Both the position numbers and the translations under genes were made by a program. A stretch of DNA of 23,934 nt from Planctomycetales bacterium (lineage in GTDB: Bacteria > Planctomycetota > Phycisphaerae > SM23-33), in NCBI GenBank assembly GCA_030592655.1, contig JAUVIQ010000017.1, positions 1 to 23,934 of the forward strand. Reading direction: 5' to 3'. Positions 1 to 6,955 of the stretch are shown here, piece after piece. The notes beneath the pieces were generated by a model. It ran no database searches. It was given only the letters and a program-made list of their open reading frames with translations, and had not been told where the DNA came from. Positions within the stretch are counted from its first letter, which is position 1. Each line of letters starts with the position of its first letter.

Positions 1-470
1 AATTTACTTATCTGAAAGTAGCAGGCTGACAGGTTCAGGTTCGCGTCGAAATCTTCCGGTTTGAGCACGACGGCGCGGAGGTACACCCGGATGGATTTAC
101 GGAGGTAGTTACCGGCTGATTTTGCGGTCCTGGCGGCGTCGGCGAGGAACTTGTACGTTACGCCGAGGTTGTAATGCGAGCGGAAGGCGTAAGGGTTGGC
201 GTCGCAGGCGTGCTCGTACGCGTTGGCTGCCTGCCGGTGGTCGCCCTGCTTGCGGTGGATGTCGCCTATTGCCGCATGGGCAAGCGAGAGGCTCGGATCG
301 GTACGGATCGCCTTTGCCAGTTCCGCCATGGCGGCTTCATAGTCCCCACGGTCCATCGCCATCTTACCGGAGACGTAGTGATTAATGGCGGCATCCGTCG
401 GCGAGATCCATTCACAACCGGCAAGGACCGGAAGTATCATTCCTATTAATGTCAGCCACGCATATCTCAT
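1..470 (-). CDS. TPR-containing lipoprotein, C-terminus beyond window edge
   Basis: The reading frame runs leftwards from an ATG at 470 to the window edge with no stop, giving 156 visible codons. The N-terminus is a lipoprotein signal: a hydrophobic stretch (residues 5-17) ending in the lipobox VLAGC, with Cys19 as the predicted lipid anchor. From about residue 30 the sequence has tetratricopeptide spacing, for example AINHYVSGKMAMDRGDYEAA, followed by a second unit around residues 64-98. TPR lipoproteins usually scaffold envelope complexes, but no partner is visible here. An AGGAGC ribosome binding site lies 8 bases upstream and a promoter lies at 507-535, so the gene is transcribed divergently from the HEAT-like gene. 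The lipoprotein start is well supported; the precise role is unknown. Confidence 0.8.
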   Translation of the reverse strand, partial: MRYAWLTLIGMILPVLAGCEWISPTDAAINHYVSGKMAMDRGDYEAAMAELAKAIRTDPSLSLAHAAIGDIHRKQGDHRQAANAYEHACDANPYAFRSHYNLGVTYKFLADAARTAKSAGNYLRKSIRVYLRAVVLKPEDFDANLNLSACYFQISK

Positions 471-506
471 CGGCAACGCTCCTGTTTTTTGATTTTCACT
501 GTCCCT

Positions 507-535
507 AGTATTCTTTTCTGTGAGCGATTAGTCAA
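507..535 (-). promoter_or_regulatory. Sigma70-like promoter of the TPR lipoprotein gene
   Basis: On the minus strand, TTGACT (530-535) and AATACT (507-512) are separated by exactly 17 bases. Transcription would start about 30 bases before the ATG at 470. It is back to back with the promoter at 581-610. Confidence 0.45.
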
Positions 536-580
536 GAGTCAAGGAATTTTTCGCTACATGTGCGTGTGCCCTGGAACCGC

Positions 581-610
581 TTGACAGGACTTATCCTGAA
601 CTGCTAAAGT
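581..610 (+). promoter_or_regulatory. Sigma70-like promoter of the HEAT-like gene
   Basis: A consensus TTGACA (581-586) and TAAAGT (605-610) are separated by 18 bases, leaving a leader of about 55 bases before the ATG at 670. Between 471 and 669 I see only this promoter and its divergent partner, no further gene. Confidence 0.5.
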
Positions 611-669
611 TGCTGTTCGCTATGTTCTGTCCTGTACGTAAATGAAATAATACAAAAAGGAGTAAGGAA

Positions 670-2175
670 ATGGCAATTTCCGGCTTGATGATGATGCTGA
701 TGCTGCTTGGCGGGGGGGGCAACGATTTGCTGGACTTCATCTCGCCGGAGGCATACTGGAAAGCCAAGGGCGTTGAAGTTACCGCCGGGAACCTTCTGGC
801 CGAGTTGAAGCCGGCAGGCGCTGTAGATACCTCCGCCCTGATAAAGCAACTCGGCGCTAGTGAGTATAAAGTGCGGGAAGAGGCCTCACGCAGGCTTACC
901 GCAATGGGCCCGGCGGCTCTGCCGGAGTTGCGCAAGGCGGTCAAGTCGTCTGACCCGGAGATAGCCGGCCGGGCTGGAAAAATTATTCACGGGCTTTCCG
1001 GTAAGGTCCGGGCTCGTGCGGTTCGGCGCCTTATGGCCATACGCACGCTGGGTGAACGGAAGGATCGTCAGGCCATCCCGACACTGCGGAAACTGCTGAA
1101 ATCCAAGACCCTGTTCGAGGCCGAGTACGCCCGCGCCGCCATCGCCGCCATCGAAGGCAAACCGTTTAAGCGTCCCGGCGCTTCAGCCAGGGCGATGCAG
1201 TCCGACCTCCGGCTGCTGCCGGCCAACTGCGGCGTCGTCGGCCAGGTCAGGATGCTCCCCGGAAAACCGATTGACATCAAACAGATACTCAAGACCCTCG
1301 GGCCGATGCTGCCGGAAGGCAAAACCGAGGAGTCGCTGGCGAAAGTCAACAAAATGATAATCTCCGTGGCTGATCGCGTCGGCAACATCCGACTCGACGG
1401 CGTAACGTTCGGCGTAGCGGATAACGTGGGCAAAGACGCCGACGGTAAGGACACCGGCAACGCCGTTCTGGTGGTCCGAGGGCTTTACAATCCTGCGGCG
1501 GTCCGCGAGGTACTGATAGAGAAGCGGGCAAAAAGCGAAAAGGTGGGACGGACGGAAGTCCTCCGGATCGATATCATGGCTGTAATTCTTGTCTCCAACG
1601 ACCGGCTGGTTTTCATGACCGGAGCATCGAAGGAGCAACTTCCGGTCGCTCAAATGGTCGCCGCCCTCAAATCCGGTAAGGGGAAACTCGCCGGCGACAA
1701 GGCAATGGCCGGCCTTATAAAATCGGTCGATACCACCAACCCAGTCTGGGCTGTTATGCGGGTAAGCGAATCCTACCGCAAGGCCGAGATTCTGGCGCCG
1801 TTTAAGACCGTTACGCTTGTTGGCAAACGTAAGGCCAATCAGATGGACTTCACTCTCCAGGCCCGTGGCACCGTCGCCCAAAAGGTCGCCGCAGCCGTCG
1901 AGGAGTTCAATAAGTTGATAGATGAGAAACGCGACAGGATAGATCGCGGGGCCCTGAGTATGCCTGCGATGAAGCCCATAACCGAGTTCATCCGGTCCAT
2001 CAAGGTTGTCGCCAACGGAGCAAACGCCACAGTAACCGCCCGGCTCAAAGGCGACATGAAAACGCTGCTCGGCATGCCGATGCTTATATTCTCGATGGCT
2101 ATTAGTGAGACACGGGTGCGGCGGGAGGTGAGGGAGGAACCCATGCTCGGCGGAGAGGCGCCCGCGCCGCGATGA
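670..2175 (+). CDS. HEAT-repeat-like hypothetical protein
   Basis: This 501-residue protein has a short Met/Leu-rich hydrophobic N-terminus (residues 1-13), which could be a poor signal sequence. Residues 52-165 are helical with HEAT/armadillo character, for example REEASRRLTAMGPAALPELR followed by a second unit around AIPTLRKLLKSK. HEAT domains bind proteins, and planctomycetes use them often in envelope-associated proteins. Residues 180-480 are an alternating alpha/beta region that I do not recognise, and the tail is Arg/Glu/Pro-rich. The start has a good site (AAGGAG, 8 bases before ATG). The gene sits directly upstream of rnpA, a position where rpmH is common, but no sequence link to RNA processing is visible. 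Confidence 0.75.
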   Translation: MAISGLMMMLMLLGGGGNDLLDFISPEAYWKAKGVEVTAGNLLAELKPAGAVDTSALIKQLGASEYKVREEASRRLTAMGPAALPELRKAVKSSDPEIAGRAGKIIHGLSGKVRARAVRRLMAIRTLGERKDRQAIPTLRKLLKSKTLFEAEYARAAIAAIEGKPFKRPGASARAMQSDLRLLPANCGVVGQVRMLPGKPIDIKQILKTLGPMLPEGKTEESLAKVNKMIISVADRVGNIRLDGVTFGVADNVGKDADGKDTGNAVLVVRGLYNPAAVREVLIEKRAKSEKVGRTEVLRIDIMAVILVSNDRLVFMTGASKEQLPVAQMVAALKSGKGKLAGDKAMAGLIKSVDTTNPVWAVMRVSESYRKAEILAPFKTVTLVGKRKANQMDFTLQARGTVAQKVAAAVEEFNKLIDEKRDRIDRGALSMPAMKPITEFIRSIKVVANGANATVTARLKGDMKTLLGMPMLIFSMAISETRVRREVREEPMLGGEAPAPR

Positions 2176-2218
2176 AATCCTCTGCAGGCGTGTGGCCGCA
2201 AACGGGCAGGAGGTTAGC

Positions 2219-2554
2219 GTGAGAGCCGGATTCGACAAGGCGGACCGCATCAAAAAACGCGGCGAGATTATGCGCATCTTTCGCCGGGGCAGGAGTGCTT
2301 CGGATGAATGGCTTCGGCTTCGCGTGCTGGCTAATTCGCTGGGCCGGCGGCGGATGGCGGTGGTGGTTTCGCGCCGGCACGGAAACGCCGTCCGGCGGAA
2401 CCGTATCAAACGCCTCTGCCGCGAGGCATTCCGCCTCTGCCGGGGCGATCTGCCCGAATCGTTCGATTACATCCTCCAGCCAAAGGTCGGCACAGAACTA
2501 AACATCGAGTCAATCCGTGATTCACTCCGAGAACTTACTGAGCGTATAATGTAG
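2219..2554 (+). CDS. rnpA: Ribonuclease P protein component
   Basis: RnpA is the protein subunit of RNase P and helps the catalytic RNA bind the 5' leader of pre-tRNAs. The protein of about 111 residues matches the normal family length. It contains the signature RRNRIKRLCREAFR (the RNR motif) and the upstream strand RRMAVVVSRRHGNAV. I prefer the GTG start at 2219, because an exact AGGAGG (2208-2213) lies 5 bases upstream; a GTG at 2192 in the same frame lacks such a site. It precedes yidD, as in the conserved rpmH-rnpA-yidD-yidC cluster. Neither rpmH nor yidC is adjacent here, so the cluster is rearranged. A cloverleaf repeat begins 5 bases after the stop. Confidence 0.93.
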   Translation: MRAGFDKADRIKKRGEIMRIFRRGRSASDEWLRLRVLANSLGRRRMAVVVSRRHGNAVRRNRIKRLCREAFRLCRGDLPESFDYILQPKVGTELNIESIRDSLRELTERIM

Positions 2555-2558
2555 AGTT

Positions 2559-2676
2559 GGGTGGCACGGTCAATCTGGAGCGCCCCCTGGGGGCAGGCAG
2601 CGGAAGATTGGCCGTGGTATGCGCAACTGGAGCCCCACGGCCAAGCTCCGCTTCGCTGCGCTTGACCGTGCCACCC
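2559..2676 (+). repeat. Cloverleaf-like palindromic repeat, copy 1
   Basis: A perfect 15-bp inverted repeat, GGGTGGCACGGTCAA (2559-2573) and its complement (2662-2676), encloses a second perfect 10-bp stem (2608-2617 with 2635-2644). A small GC hairpin lies at 2582-2594. The element begins just after the rnpA stop. It shares its sequence layout with elements at 5158-5287 and 21381-21516. Compared with copy 3 it lacks the last inner hairpin. Its right flank (2677-2700) resembles, inverted, the left flank of copy 3. Confidence 0.85.
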
Positions 2677-2715
2677 ATGTTCATCAACTTGTCTGTTACG
2701 AACTGCTGTGAAATA

Positions 2716-2955
2716 ATGATTGACCATTCGGGAAAATCAGGTCTGATTGCTAATGTGCTGATACTTATGGTACGTTTGTACCAGGGTTCGCTTTCGCCTT
2801 TCATAGGGCGTCAGTGTCGGTTCACACCGACGTGCAGCGAATATTTCATCCAGGCAGTTCGCAAGAGGGGCGCACTTGTCGGTGGTTTGATGGGTTTGTG
2901 GCGGATCCTTCGATGCAACCCGTTCGGCAAAGGCGGATACGATCCGGTAAAGTAG
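2716..2955 (+). CDS. yidD: Membrane protein insertion efficiency factor YidD
   Basis: YidD is a small membrane-associated protein that aids insertion of membrane proteins with the YidC insertase. The 79-residue product shows the full family pattern: LYQGSLSPFIGRQCRFTPTC, then SEYFIQAVRKRGALVGG, then the terminal LLRC-like block read here as RILRCNPFGKGGYDPVK. The conserved cysteines are present. I chose the ATG at 2716 because it gives the family length. The frame stays open upstream to 2557, but that extension is translated from the cloverleaf repeat and is not family-like. No strong ribosome binding site precedes either start, so translation may depend on rnpA. The usual family His in the CHP motif is Asn here (CNP). 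Confidence 0.9.
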   Translation: MIDHSGKSGLIANVLILMVRLYQGSLSPFIGRQCRFTPTCSEYFIQAVRKRGALVGGLMGLWRILRCNPFGKGGYDPVK

Positions 2956-2968
2956 AACAGAAAAACCA

Positions 2969-2998
2969 TTGACTTGGCGTAGTCTGGTTTGGTATCAA
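2969..2998 (+). promoter_or_regulatory. Sigma70-like promoter of tRNA-Ala
   Basis: TTGACT (2969-2974) and TATCAA (2993-2998) are 18 bases apart and end 33 bases before the mature tRNA 5' end. The leader would be removed by RNase P. Confidence 0.45.
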
Positions 2999-3031
2999 TT
3001 GTGTAGTTGTGATGTATCCGACGTGAATGTC

Positions 3032-3104
3032 GGGGGCGTGGCGCAGCTGGGAGCGCGTCTGCATGGCATGCAGAAGGTCAGGGGTTCGAATCCCCTCGCC
3101 TCCA
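3032..3104 (+). tRNA. tRNA-Ala (anticodon GGC)
   Basis: The 73-nt sequence folds into a full cloverleaf: 7-bp acceptor stem GGGGGCG/CGCCTCC, D arm GCGC/GCGC, anticodon stem TCTGC/GCAGA with loop ATGGCAT, and T arm AGGGG/CCCCT with loop TTCGAAT. The anticodon GGC (3065-3067) reads GCC/GCU alanine codons. The acceptor stem has the G3:U70 wobble pair that identifies alanine tRNAs. The 3' CCA is not encoded: discriminator A3104 is followed by GTC, so CCA must be added by nucleotidyltransferase. Confidence 0.96.
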
Positions 3105-3169
3105 GTCTTCGTCCCTTGGGGACGAAGACTGCCACGGCGTAGTCCCTTGGGGACGAAGCCGGGCTTTTT
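3105..3169 (+). terminator. Tandem hairpins behind tRNA-Ala, likely terminator
   Basis: An 11-bp perfect stem (3105-3115 with 3119-3129) begins directly after the tRNA. A 17-base unit, GTCCCTTGGGGACGAAG, occurs twice (3111-3127 and 3142-3158). The second copy forms a hairpin with an outer CGGC/GCCG stem (3135-3138 with 3158-3161), followed by five T residues (3165-3169), the layout of an intrinsic terminator. The first hairpin may protect or define the tRNA 3' end. Confidence 0.6.
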
Positions 3170-3198
3170 CCCAATCCGAAATGCGGAGTTGCATACCC

Positions 3199-4020
3199 AT
3201 GCCCAAACTCGAAATTGGTGTTCTTGTTCGTCTGACCGATTCGCCGGCAGATGAAATTTGCAAGGTGGCGGATTTCGGGCTGCGGTATTGTCAGGTCTGC
3301 ACGTGGCAGCCGGAACTTTACACCGACGCCGTCGGCCAGGCATTGACGGAAGCGGCCCAGCAGCATGGCGTAACTATCACGACCCTTTGGGCGGGCTATC
3401 CCGGCCCGTGCGTGTGGAACTTCATCGACGGGCCAAAAACCATCGGACTGGTCCCGCCGGAATATCGCGCGATGCGAGTCGAGGCGCTTCAGAAGGCCGC
3501 CCGCTTCGCCGCGAAATTCGCCCTTCCGTCAATTACCACCCACGCCGGATTCATCCCGGAAAATCCCAACGATCCCGAATTCGCCGGAACGGTCGATGCA
3601 ATCCGACAGGTCGTCGATGTCTGCGGTGAGATGGGAATAGATTTTTGTTTCGAGACCGGACAGGAGACGCCGGTAACGCTGCTGCGGACAATCGAGCGGC
3701 TTGGGGGCGACAACGTCGGGATCAACCTGGACACAGCCAACCTGATTCTTTACGGCAAGGCCAACCCGGCTGACGCTCTGGACGTTTTCGGGCGATACGT
3801 CCGCGACGTTCACGCCAAGGACGGCCTGTATCCGACCGGCGGCGACGAACTCGGCGCTGAAGTGCCGTTGGGTCAGGGCAAGGTCGATTTTCCGCTGGTG
3901 ATTTCCAAACTGAAAACGCTTGGCTACGGCGGGACGCTGACGATAGAGCGTGAAATCTCAGGCCCGCAGCAGATCGCGGACATCCAGGCTGCCGTCGAGT
4001 TCCTCCGCCCGCTGTGCTGA
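3199..4020 (+). CDS. Sugar phosphate isomerase/epimerase (xylose isomerase-like TIM barrel)
   Basis: The 273-residue protein belongs to the AP-endonuclease-2/xylose-isomerase-like TIM barrel family, metal-dependent cytosolic enzymes that isomerise or epimerise sugars, inositols or hydroxypyruvate. The barrel metal ligands can be placed: E152 in FETGQE, D178 in NLDTAN, H205 in DVHAKDG and E250 in TIEREI. THAGF (114-118) and PLGQGKVDFP (223-232) are also typical. I chose the ATG at 3199 because the barrel strand LEIGVLV follows at once; an in-frame ATG at 3181 adds six residues and has no better ribosome site. The gene stands alone between the tRNA terminator and the inverted repeat at 4032-4120. 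The substrate cannot be told from sequence. Confidence 0.88.
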   Translation: MPKLEIGVLVRLTDSPADEICKVADFGLRYCQVCTWQPELYTDAVGQALTEAAQQHGVTITTLWAGYPGPCVWNFIDGPKTIGLVPPEYRAMRVEALQKAARFAAKFALPSITTHAGFIPENPNDPEFAGTVDAIRQVVDVCGEMGIDFCFETGQETPVTLLRTIERLGGDNVGINLDTANLILYGKANPADALDVFGRYVRDVHAKDGLYPTGGDELGAEVPLGQGKVDFPLVISKLKTLGYGGTLTIEREISGPQQIADIQAAVEFLRPLC

Positions 4021-4031
4021 AAAAAAGCAAT

Positions 4032-4120
4032 AGCAGGGATACAGGGGATGCAGGGGATAAAAACTTTTTTTCTTTCTTTTTTATTAAATCCTTATCCCCT
4101 GTATCCCCTGCATCCCTGCT
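4032..4120. repeat. 29-bp inverted repeat, probable bidirectional terminator
   Basis: Arms 4032-4060 and 4092-4120 are complementary with two mismatches and enclose a T-rich loop. Each arm holds two near-identical blocks of CAGGGGAT type. A T run (4124-4130) follows the right arm and an A run (4021-4026) precedes the left arm, which suits termination in either direction. It separates the isomerase gene from the aldolase gene. Confidence 0.65.
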
Positions 4121-4196
4121 TAATTTTTTTCAGGTGTGCACAAAGCGAGTTTGCCTGTAAAATAGCCGAATTATATCGGGGAGACAGGAGTAAGAA

Positions 4197-5150
4197 ATGT
4201 TTCGTCCACAGATAAAAGTTCTGGATTGCACCATACGCGACGGCGGATTGGCCAACGATTCGCACTTTTCGATGGAGACGGTTCGAGCGGTCTATAAGGC
4301 CGCCTGCGCCGCCGGCATCGACTACGTTGAGTTGGGATACCGCAACAGCAAGGAGATGTTCTCGCCGGACGAGTTCGGCCCGTGGCGGTTCTGCGACGAA
4401 GACAAACTCCGCCAGGCAGTCGATGGTATCGACCCGAACGGCACGAAGGTAGCCATAATGCAGGACGCCCATAAGGCCGTGGCAGAGGACATCCTGCCCG
4501 CCGACGAATCCGTGGTCGATCTGATCCGCATCGCCACCTACGTCAAGGACATCGACAAGGCCATCCACCTGGCCCGCAACGCCACCGAGAGGGGCTACGA
4601 GTGCACGATTAACATCATGGCCATTTCGCACGAGGGTTATCCCTTCCTCGACGAGGCGCTCCAGCAGATCGAGGAGGAGACTTCGGCGAAGGCTGTCTAT
4701 ATCGTCGATAGTTTCGGGGCGTTGTACAGCGAAGAGGTGCATGCCCTCGTCGAGAAGTATCAGAAATATCTCAAGACCAAGGAAGTCGGAGCGCACTTCC
4801 ACAATAATCGGCAATTGGCCTTCGCCAACACGATCGAAGCCATTCGAAAGGGCGCCAATTATCTCGACGGAACCCTCTTCGGTCTGGGCAGGGCGGCGGG
4901 AAATTGCCCGCTGGAACTGCTGATGGGATTCCTCAAGAACCCGAAGTTTGACATCGAGCCGGTCCTCAAGGTCATCGCCGATACGGTCATGCCGCTCGGC
5001 GAGAATCTCGACTGGGGCTATCACATCCCGTATATGATTACCGGAATGCTGGATGAGCATCCCCGCACCGCAATGGCGTTCATGAAGAACGGCGACAACC
5101 ACGATTACGTCAGTTTCTACAGGCAATTCCTCGACGACCTGACGGACTGA
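4197..5150 (+). CDS. DRE-TIM metallolyase / aldolase catalytic domain protein (HMGL-like)
   Basis: This 317-residue TIM barrel belongs to the HMG-CoA lyase-like (DRE-TIM) family, which includes 4-hydroxy-2-oxovalerate aldolase and isopropylmalate synthase. The metal and catalytic motif DCTIRDGG lies at residues 10-17, the metal ligands HFHNN at 200-204, and GLGRAAGN at 229-236. The length fits stand-alone aldolase members rather than synthases, which carry extra C-terminal domains. AGGAG lies 7 bases before the ATG at 4197. It has no operon partner: an inverted repeat precedes it and a cloverleaf repeat starts 8 bases after its stop. The family call is firm. The substrate is open; 2-keto acid aldol cleavage is most likely. 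Confidence 0.9.
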   Translation: MFRPQIKVLDCTIRDGGLANDSHFSMETVRAVYKAACAAGIDYVELGYRNSKEMFSPDEFGPWRFCDEDKLRQAVDGIDPNGTKVAIMQDAHKAVAEDILPADESVVDLIRIATYVKDIDKAIHLARNATERGYECTINIMAISHEGYPFLDEALQQIEEETSAKAVYIVDSFGALYSEEVHALVEKYQKYLKTKEVGAHFHNNRQLAFANTIEAIRKGANYLDGTLFGLGRAAGNCPLELLMGFLKNPKFDIEPVLKVIADTVMPLGENLDWGYHIPYMITGMLDEHPRTAMAFMKNGDNHDYVSFYRQFLDDLTD

Positions 5151-5157
5151 CGCGCGC

Positions 5158-5287
5158 GTGGCACCTTCAACCGGAGCGGAGCGCAGGTTGTGGGTGCTGG
5201 ATGGACTGTGGAGCAGAGCACCCACAAGCTCCGCTTCACTTCGTTCCACAACGTGGTCCTATGGACCGCTACGCTTGAAGGTGCCAC
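5158..5287 (+). repeat. Cloverleaf-like palindromic repeat, copy 2
   Basis: The outer stem is a perfect 13 bp (GTGGCACCTTCAA 5158-5170 with 5275-5287). The inner stem is a perfect 11 bp (5188-5198 with 5217-5227), and a terminal hairpin GGTCC/GGACC lies at 5255-5267. Both main stems differ in sequence from copies 1 and 3 yet remain perfectly paired. The right half shares the block CTTCGTTCCACAACGTGGTC with copy 3. Confidence 0.85.
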
Positions 5288-5359
5288 CCAACGCATTTCT
5301 TGCCATTAGCGTCTGTGCCGATTACCATCTTCGCGTCCCTTCAATATGAGGATGACTGA

Positions 5360-6835
5360 ATGATCTCTCGCGTACACAGTTCTATTTTGCAGGGTATCGA
5401 CGCCGTTGCCGGCGAGGTCGAGGCCGACGTCGCTCGCGGCGGGCTGGGAGAGTTGAAACTCGTCGGCCTGGCCGATACCGCCGTGAAGGAATCCGTCTCG
5501 CGCATCCAGGCCGCCCTTCGCAACAGCGGATACCGTTGGCCGGGGCCGAAGGTAACGATTAACCTCGCGCCGGCTGACGTGAAGAAAGACTCGGCTGCGT
5601 TTGACCTTCCAATCGCACTGGCTGTCATGCAGGCAGGCGGGATGTTCGCCAGCGAGACGTGCGACGACTTTCTCGTCATCGGCGAACTTGCCCTGGACGG
5701 GCGAGTCCGAGCCGTCAAGGGCGCACTGGCCACAGCCATGCTCGCACGCCGATTAGAGAAGCGAGGCCTGATTTGCCCCGCCGACAACGCCGCCGAAGCC
5801 GCCGTCGTCGAGGGAATAGAAGTCATACCGGTAAGTTTCCTCACCGAAGCCGTCGGGTTCCTGACCGGCGAATTGCCGATTGAACCTGCCGACGTGGACC
5901 TTGGGGAGGTTTTCAGGACGGCCAGCCGATACGAGGTGGACTTCGCCGACGTTCGCGGGCAGGAGTCGGCCAAGCGGGCATTGACCGTCGCAGCCGCGGG
6001 GCATCACAACATATTAATGATAGGACCGCCGGGCGCGGGCAAGACCATGCTGGCCAAGCGGTTGCCGACCGTCCTTCCGCCGTTGACGCCGGACGAATCG
6101 CTGGAGACGACGCGGATTTATTCCGCTCGCGGGTTGCTGTCGCCGGGGCAATCGCTGATGGCGACCAGGCCGGTGCGCACGCCGCATCATTCTACATCGT
6201 CGGCTGCGCTGGTCGGCGGGGGGATAATCCCCAAGCCGGGGGAAATCTCGCTCGCCCATCACGGCGTACTGTTCCTCGACGAACTGCCGGAGTTCACTCG
6301 CACCACGCTGGAGATGATCCGCCAGCCACTGGAGGACCGTTACGTAACGATTCCGCGCGTGCATTCGACGCTGAAATTCCCAGCCGCGATTATGCTGGTT
6401 GCAGCCATGAACCCGTGCCCGTGCGGATATTTCACTGACCCGAAGCGGCAATGCAAATGTTCGCCCGTTGTGATTGAGCGGTATTTGTCGCGGATTTCCG
6501 GGCCGCTGATTGACCGGATTGATATTCACATCGAGGTCCCGCCGGTCCCCTGGCGGCAACTGCGAGGCGACACCGAAGGCCTGAGCAGCGCGGACATGCG
6601 CCAACAAGTCCTCGCCGCCCGGTCTGTCCAACGCAACCGTTTCGCAACCGCAAATAAATCCGTTTCTTCTTCTCCCCTACTACCTACTACCTATGACCTA
6701 CGACCTTCTACTACGACTAACGCCACCATGTCCAGCAAACAGGTCCGCCAATTCTGCAAACTCGACGCTGCCGGCGAGACGCTTCTCAAACAGGCAATGA
6801 CCGAACTGGGCCTCTCCGCCCGCGCCCACTACTAG
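5360..6835 (+). CDS. comM: YifB/ComM family AAA+ ATPase, cut short by an in-frame TAG
   Basis: ComM/YifB proteins are hexameric Mg-chelatase-like AAA+ ATPases; ComM is a helicase that promotes branch migration during natural transformation. The N-terminal ChlI-like domain fills residues 1-180, including LVGLADTAVKES and ITINLAP-type segments. Walker A is GPPGAGKT (222-229), Walker B is LFLDE (304-308), and the family zinc-like motif MNPCPCGY is at 350-357. The frame ends at TAG 6833-6835 after 491 residues. The sequence continues in frame for 35 more family-typical codons (6836-6943), so the gene is truncated relative to its relatives unless the TAG is read through or is a sequencing error. 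Residues 429-454 are a non-family insertion in a linker. Confidence 0.88.
   Translation: MISRVHSSILQGIDAVAGEVEADVARGGLGELKLVGLADTAVKESVSRIQAALRNSGYRWPGPKVTINLAPADVKKDSAAFDLPIALAVMQAGGMFASETCDDFLVIGELALDGRVRAVKGALATAMLARRLEKRGLICPADNAAEAAVVEGIEVIPVSFLTEAVGFLTGELPIEPADVDLGEVFRTASRYEVDFADVRGQESAKRALTVAAAGHHNILMIGPPGAGKTMLAKRLPTVLPPLTPDESLETTRIYSARGLLSPGQSLMATRPVRTPHHSTSSAALVGGGIIPKPGEISLAHHGVLFLDELPEFTRTTLEMIRQPLEDRYVTIPRVHSTLKFPAAIMLVAAMNPCPCGYFTDPKRQCKCSPVVIERYLSRISGPLIDRIDIHIEVPPVPWRQLRGDTEGLSSADMRQQVLAARSVQRNRFATANKSVSSSPLLPTTYDLRPSTTTNATMSSKQVRQFCKLDAAGETLLKQAMTELGLSARAHY
6661..6720 (+). repeat. Low-complexity in-frame insertion in comM linker
   Basis: Short pyrimidine-rich units of the type CTACTACCTACTACC and CCTATGACCTACGACC follow each other, giving Ser/Thr/Pro-rich residues roughly 429-454. 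The flanking family sequence (RNRF before, ATMSSKQVRQF after) is kept in frame. It resembles repeat sequence normally found between genes. Confidence 0.5.
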
Positions 6836-6943
6836 GTCCTCCGCATCGCCCGCACCATCGCCGACATCGAAGGCGAAGAAAATATCCAGTCGCATCATTT
6901 GGCCGAGGCGATACAATATCGAAAACTGGACAGAAGATTGTAG
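6836..6943 (+). pseudogene. comM: C-terminal remainder of YifB/ComM after the TAG
   Basis: In the same frame as comM, the 35 codons after the TAG read VLRIARTIADIEGEEN, then a short stretch, then HLAEAIQYRKLDRRL and a second TAG (6941-6943). This is the conserved C-terminal end of YifB/ComM (the ARTIADLEG and HLAEAIQYR motifs). It has no start of its own. The last 13 codons recur at 9204-9246. Confidence 0.85.
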
Positions 6944-6955
6944 GAAAGGCGAGTC

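Noticed and set aside
1183..2409. 408-codon open frame on the minus strand
   Set aside because: It lies opposite the HEAT-like gene and rnpA, has no recognisable motif, and is typical of shadow frames in GC-rich DNA.
3032..3169. tRNA-Ala as an attachment site of an integrated element
   Set aside because: No second copy of the tRNA 3' end and no integrase gene are found in the window.
4092..5249. 385-codon open frame on the minus strand
   Set aside because: It lies opposite the aldolase gene, whose catalytic motifs are clear, and includes repeat sequence at both ends.
6833..6835. TAG as a sense codon (for example pyrrolysine)
   Set aside because: Several neighbouring genes end in TAG, and ComM is not a known user of such residues; a nonsense mutation or error is simpler.
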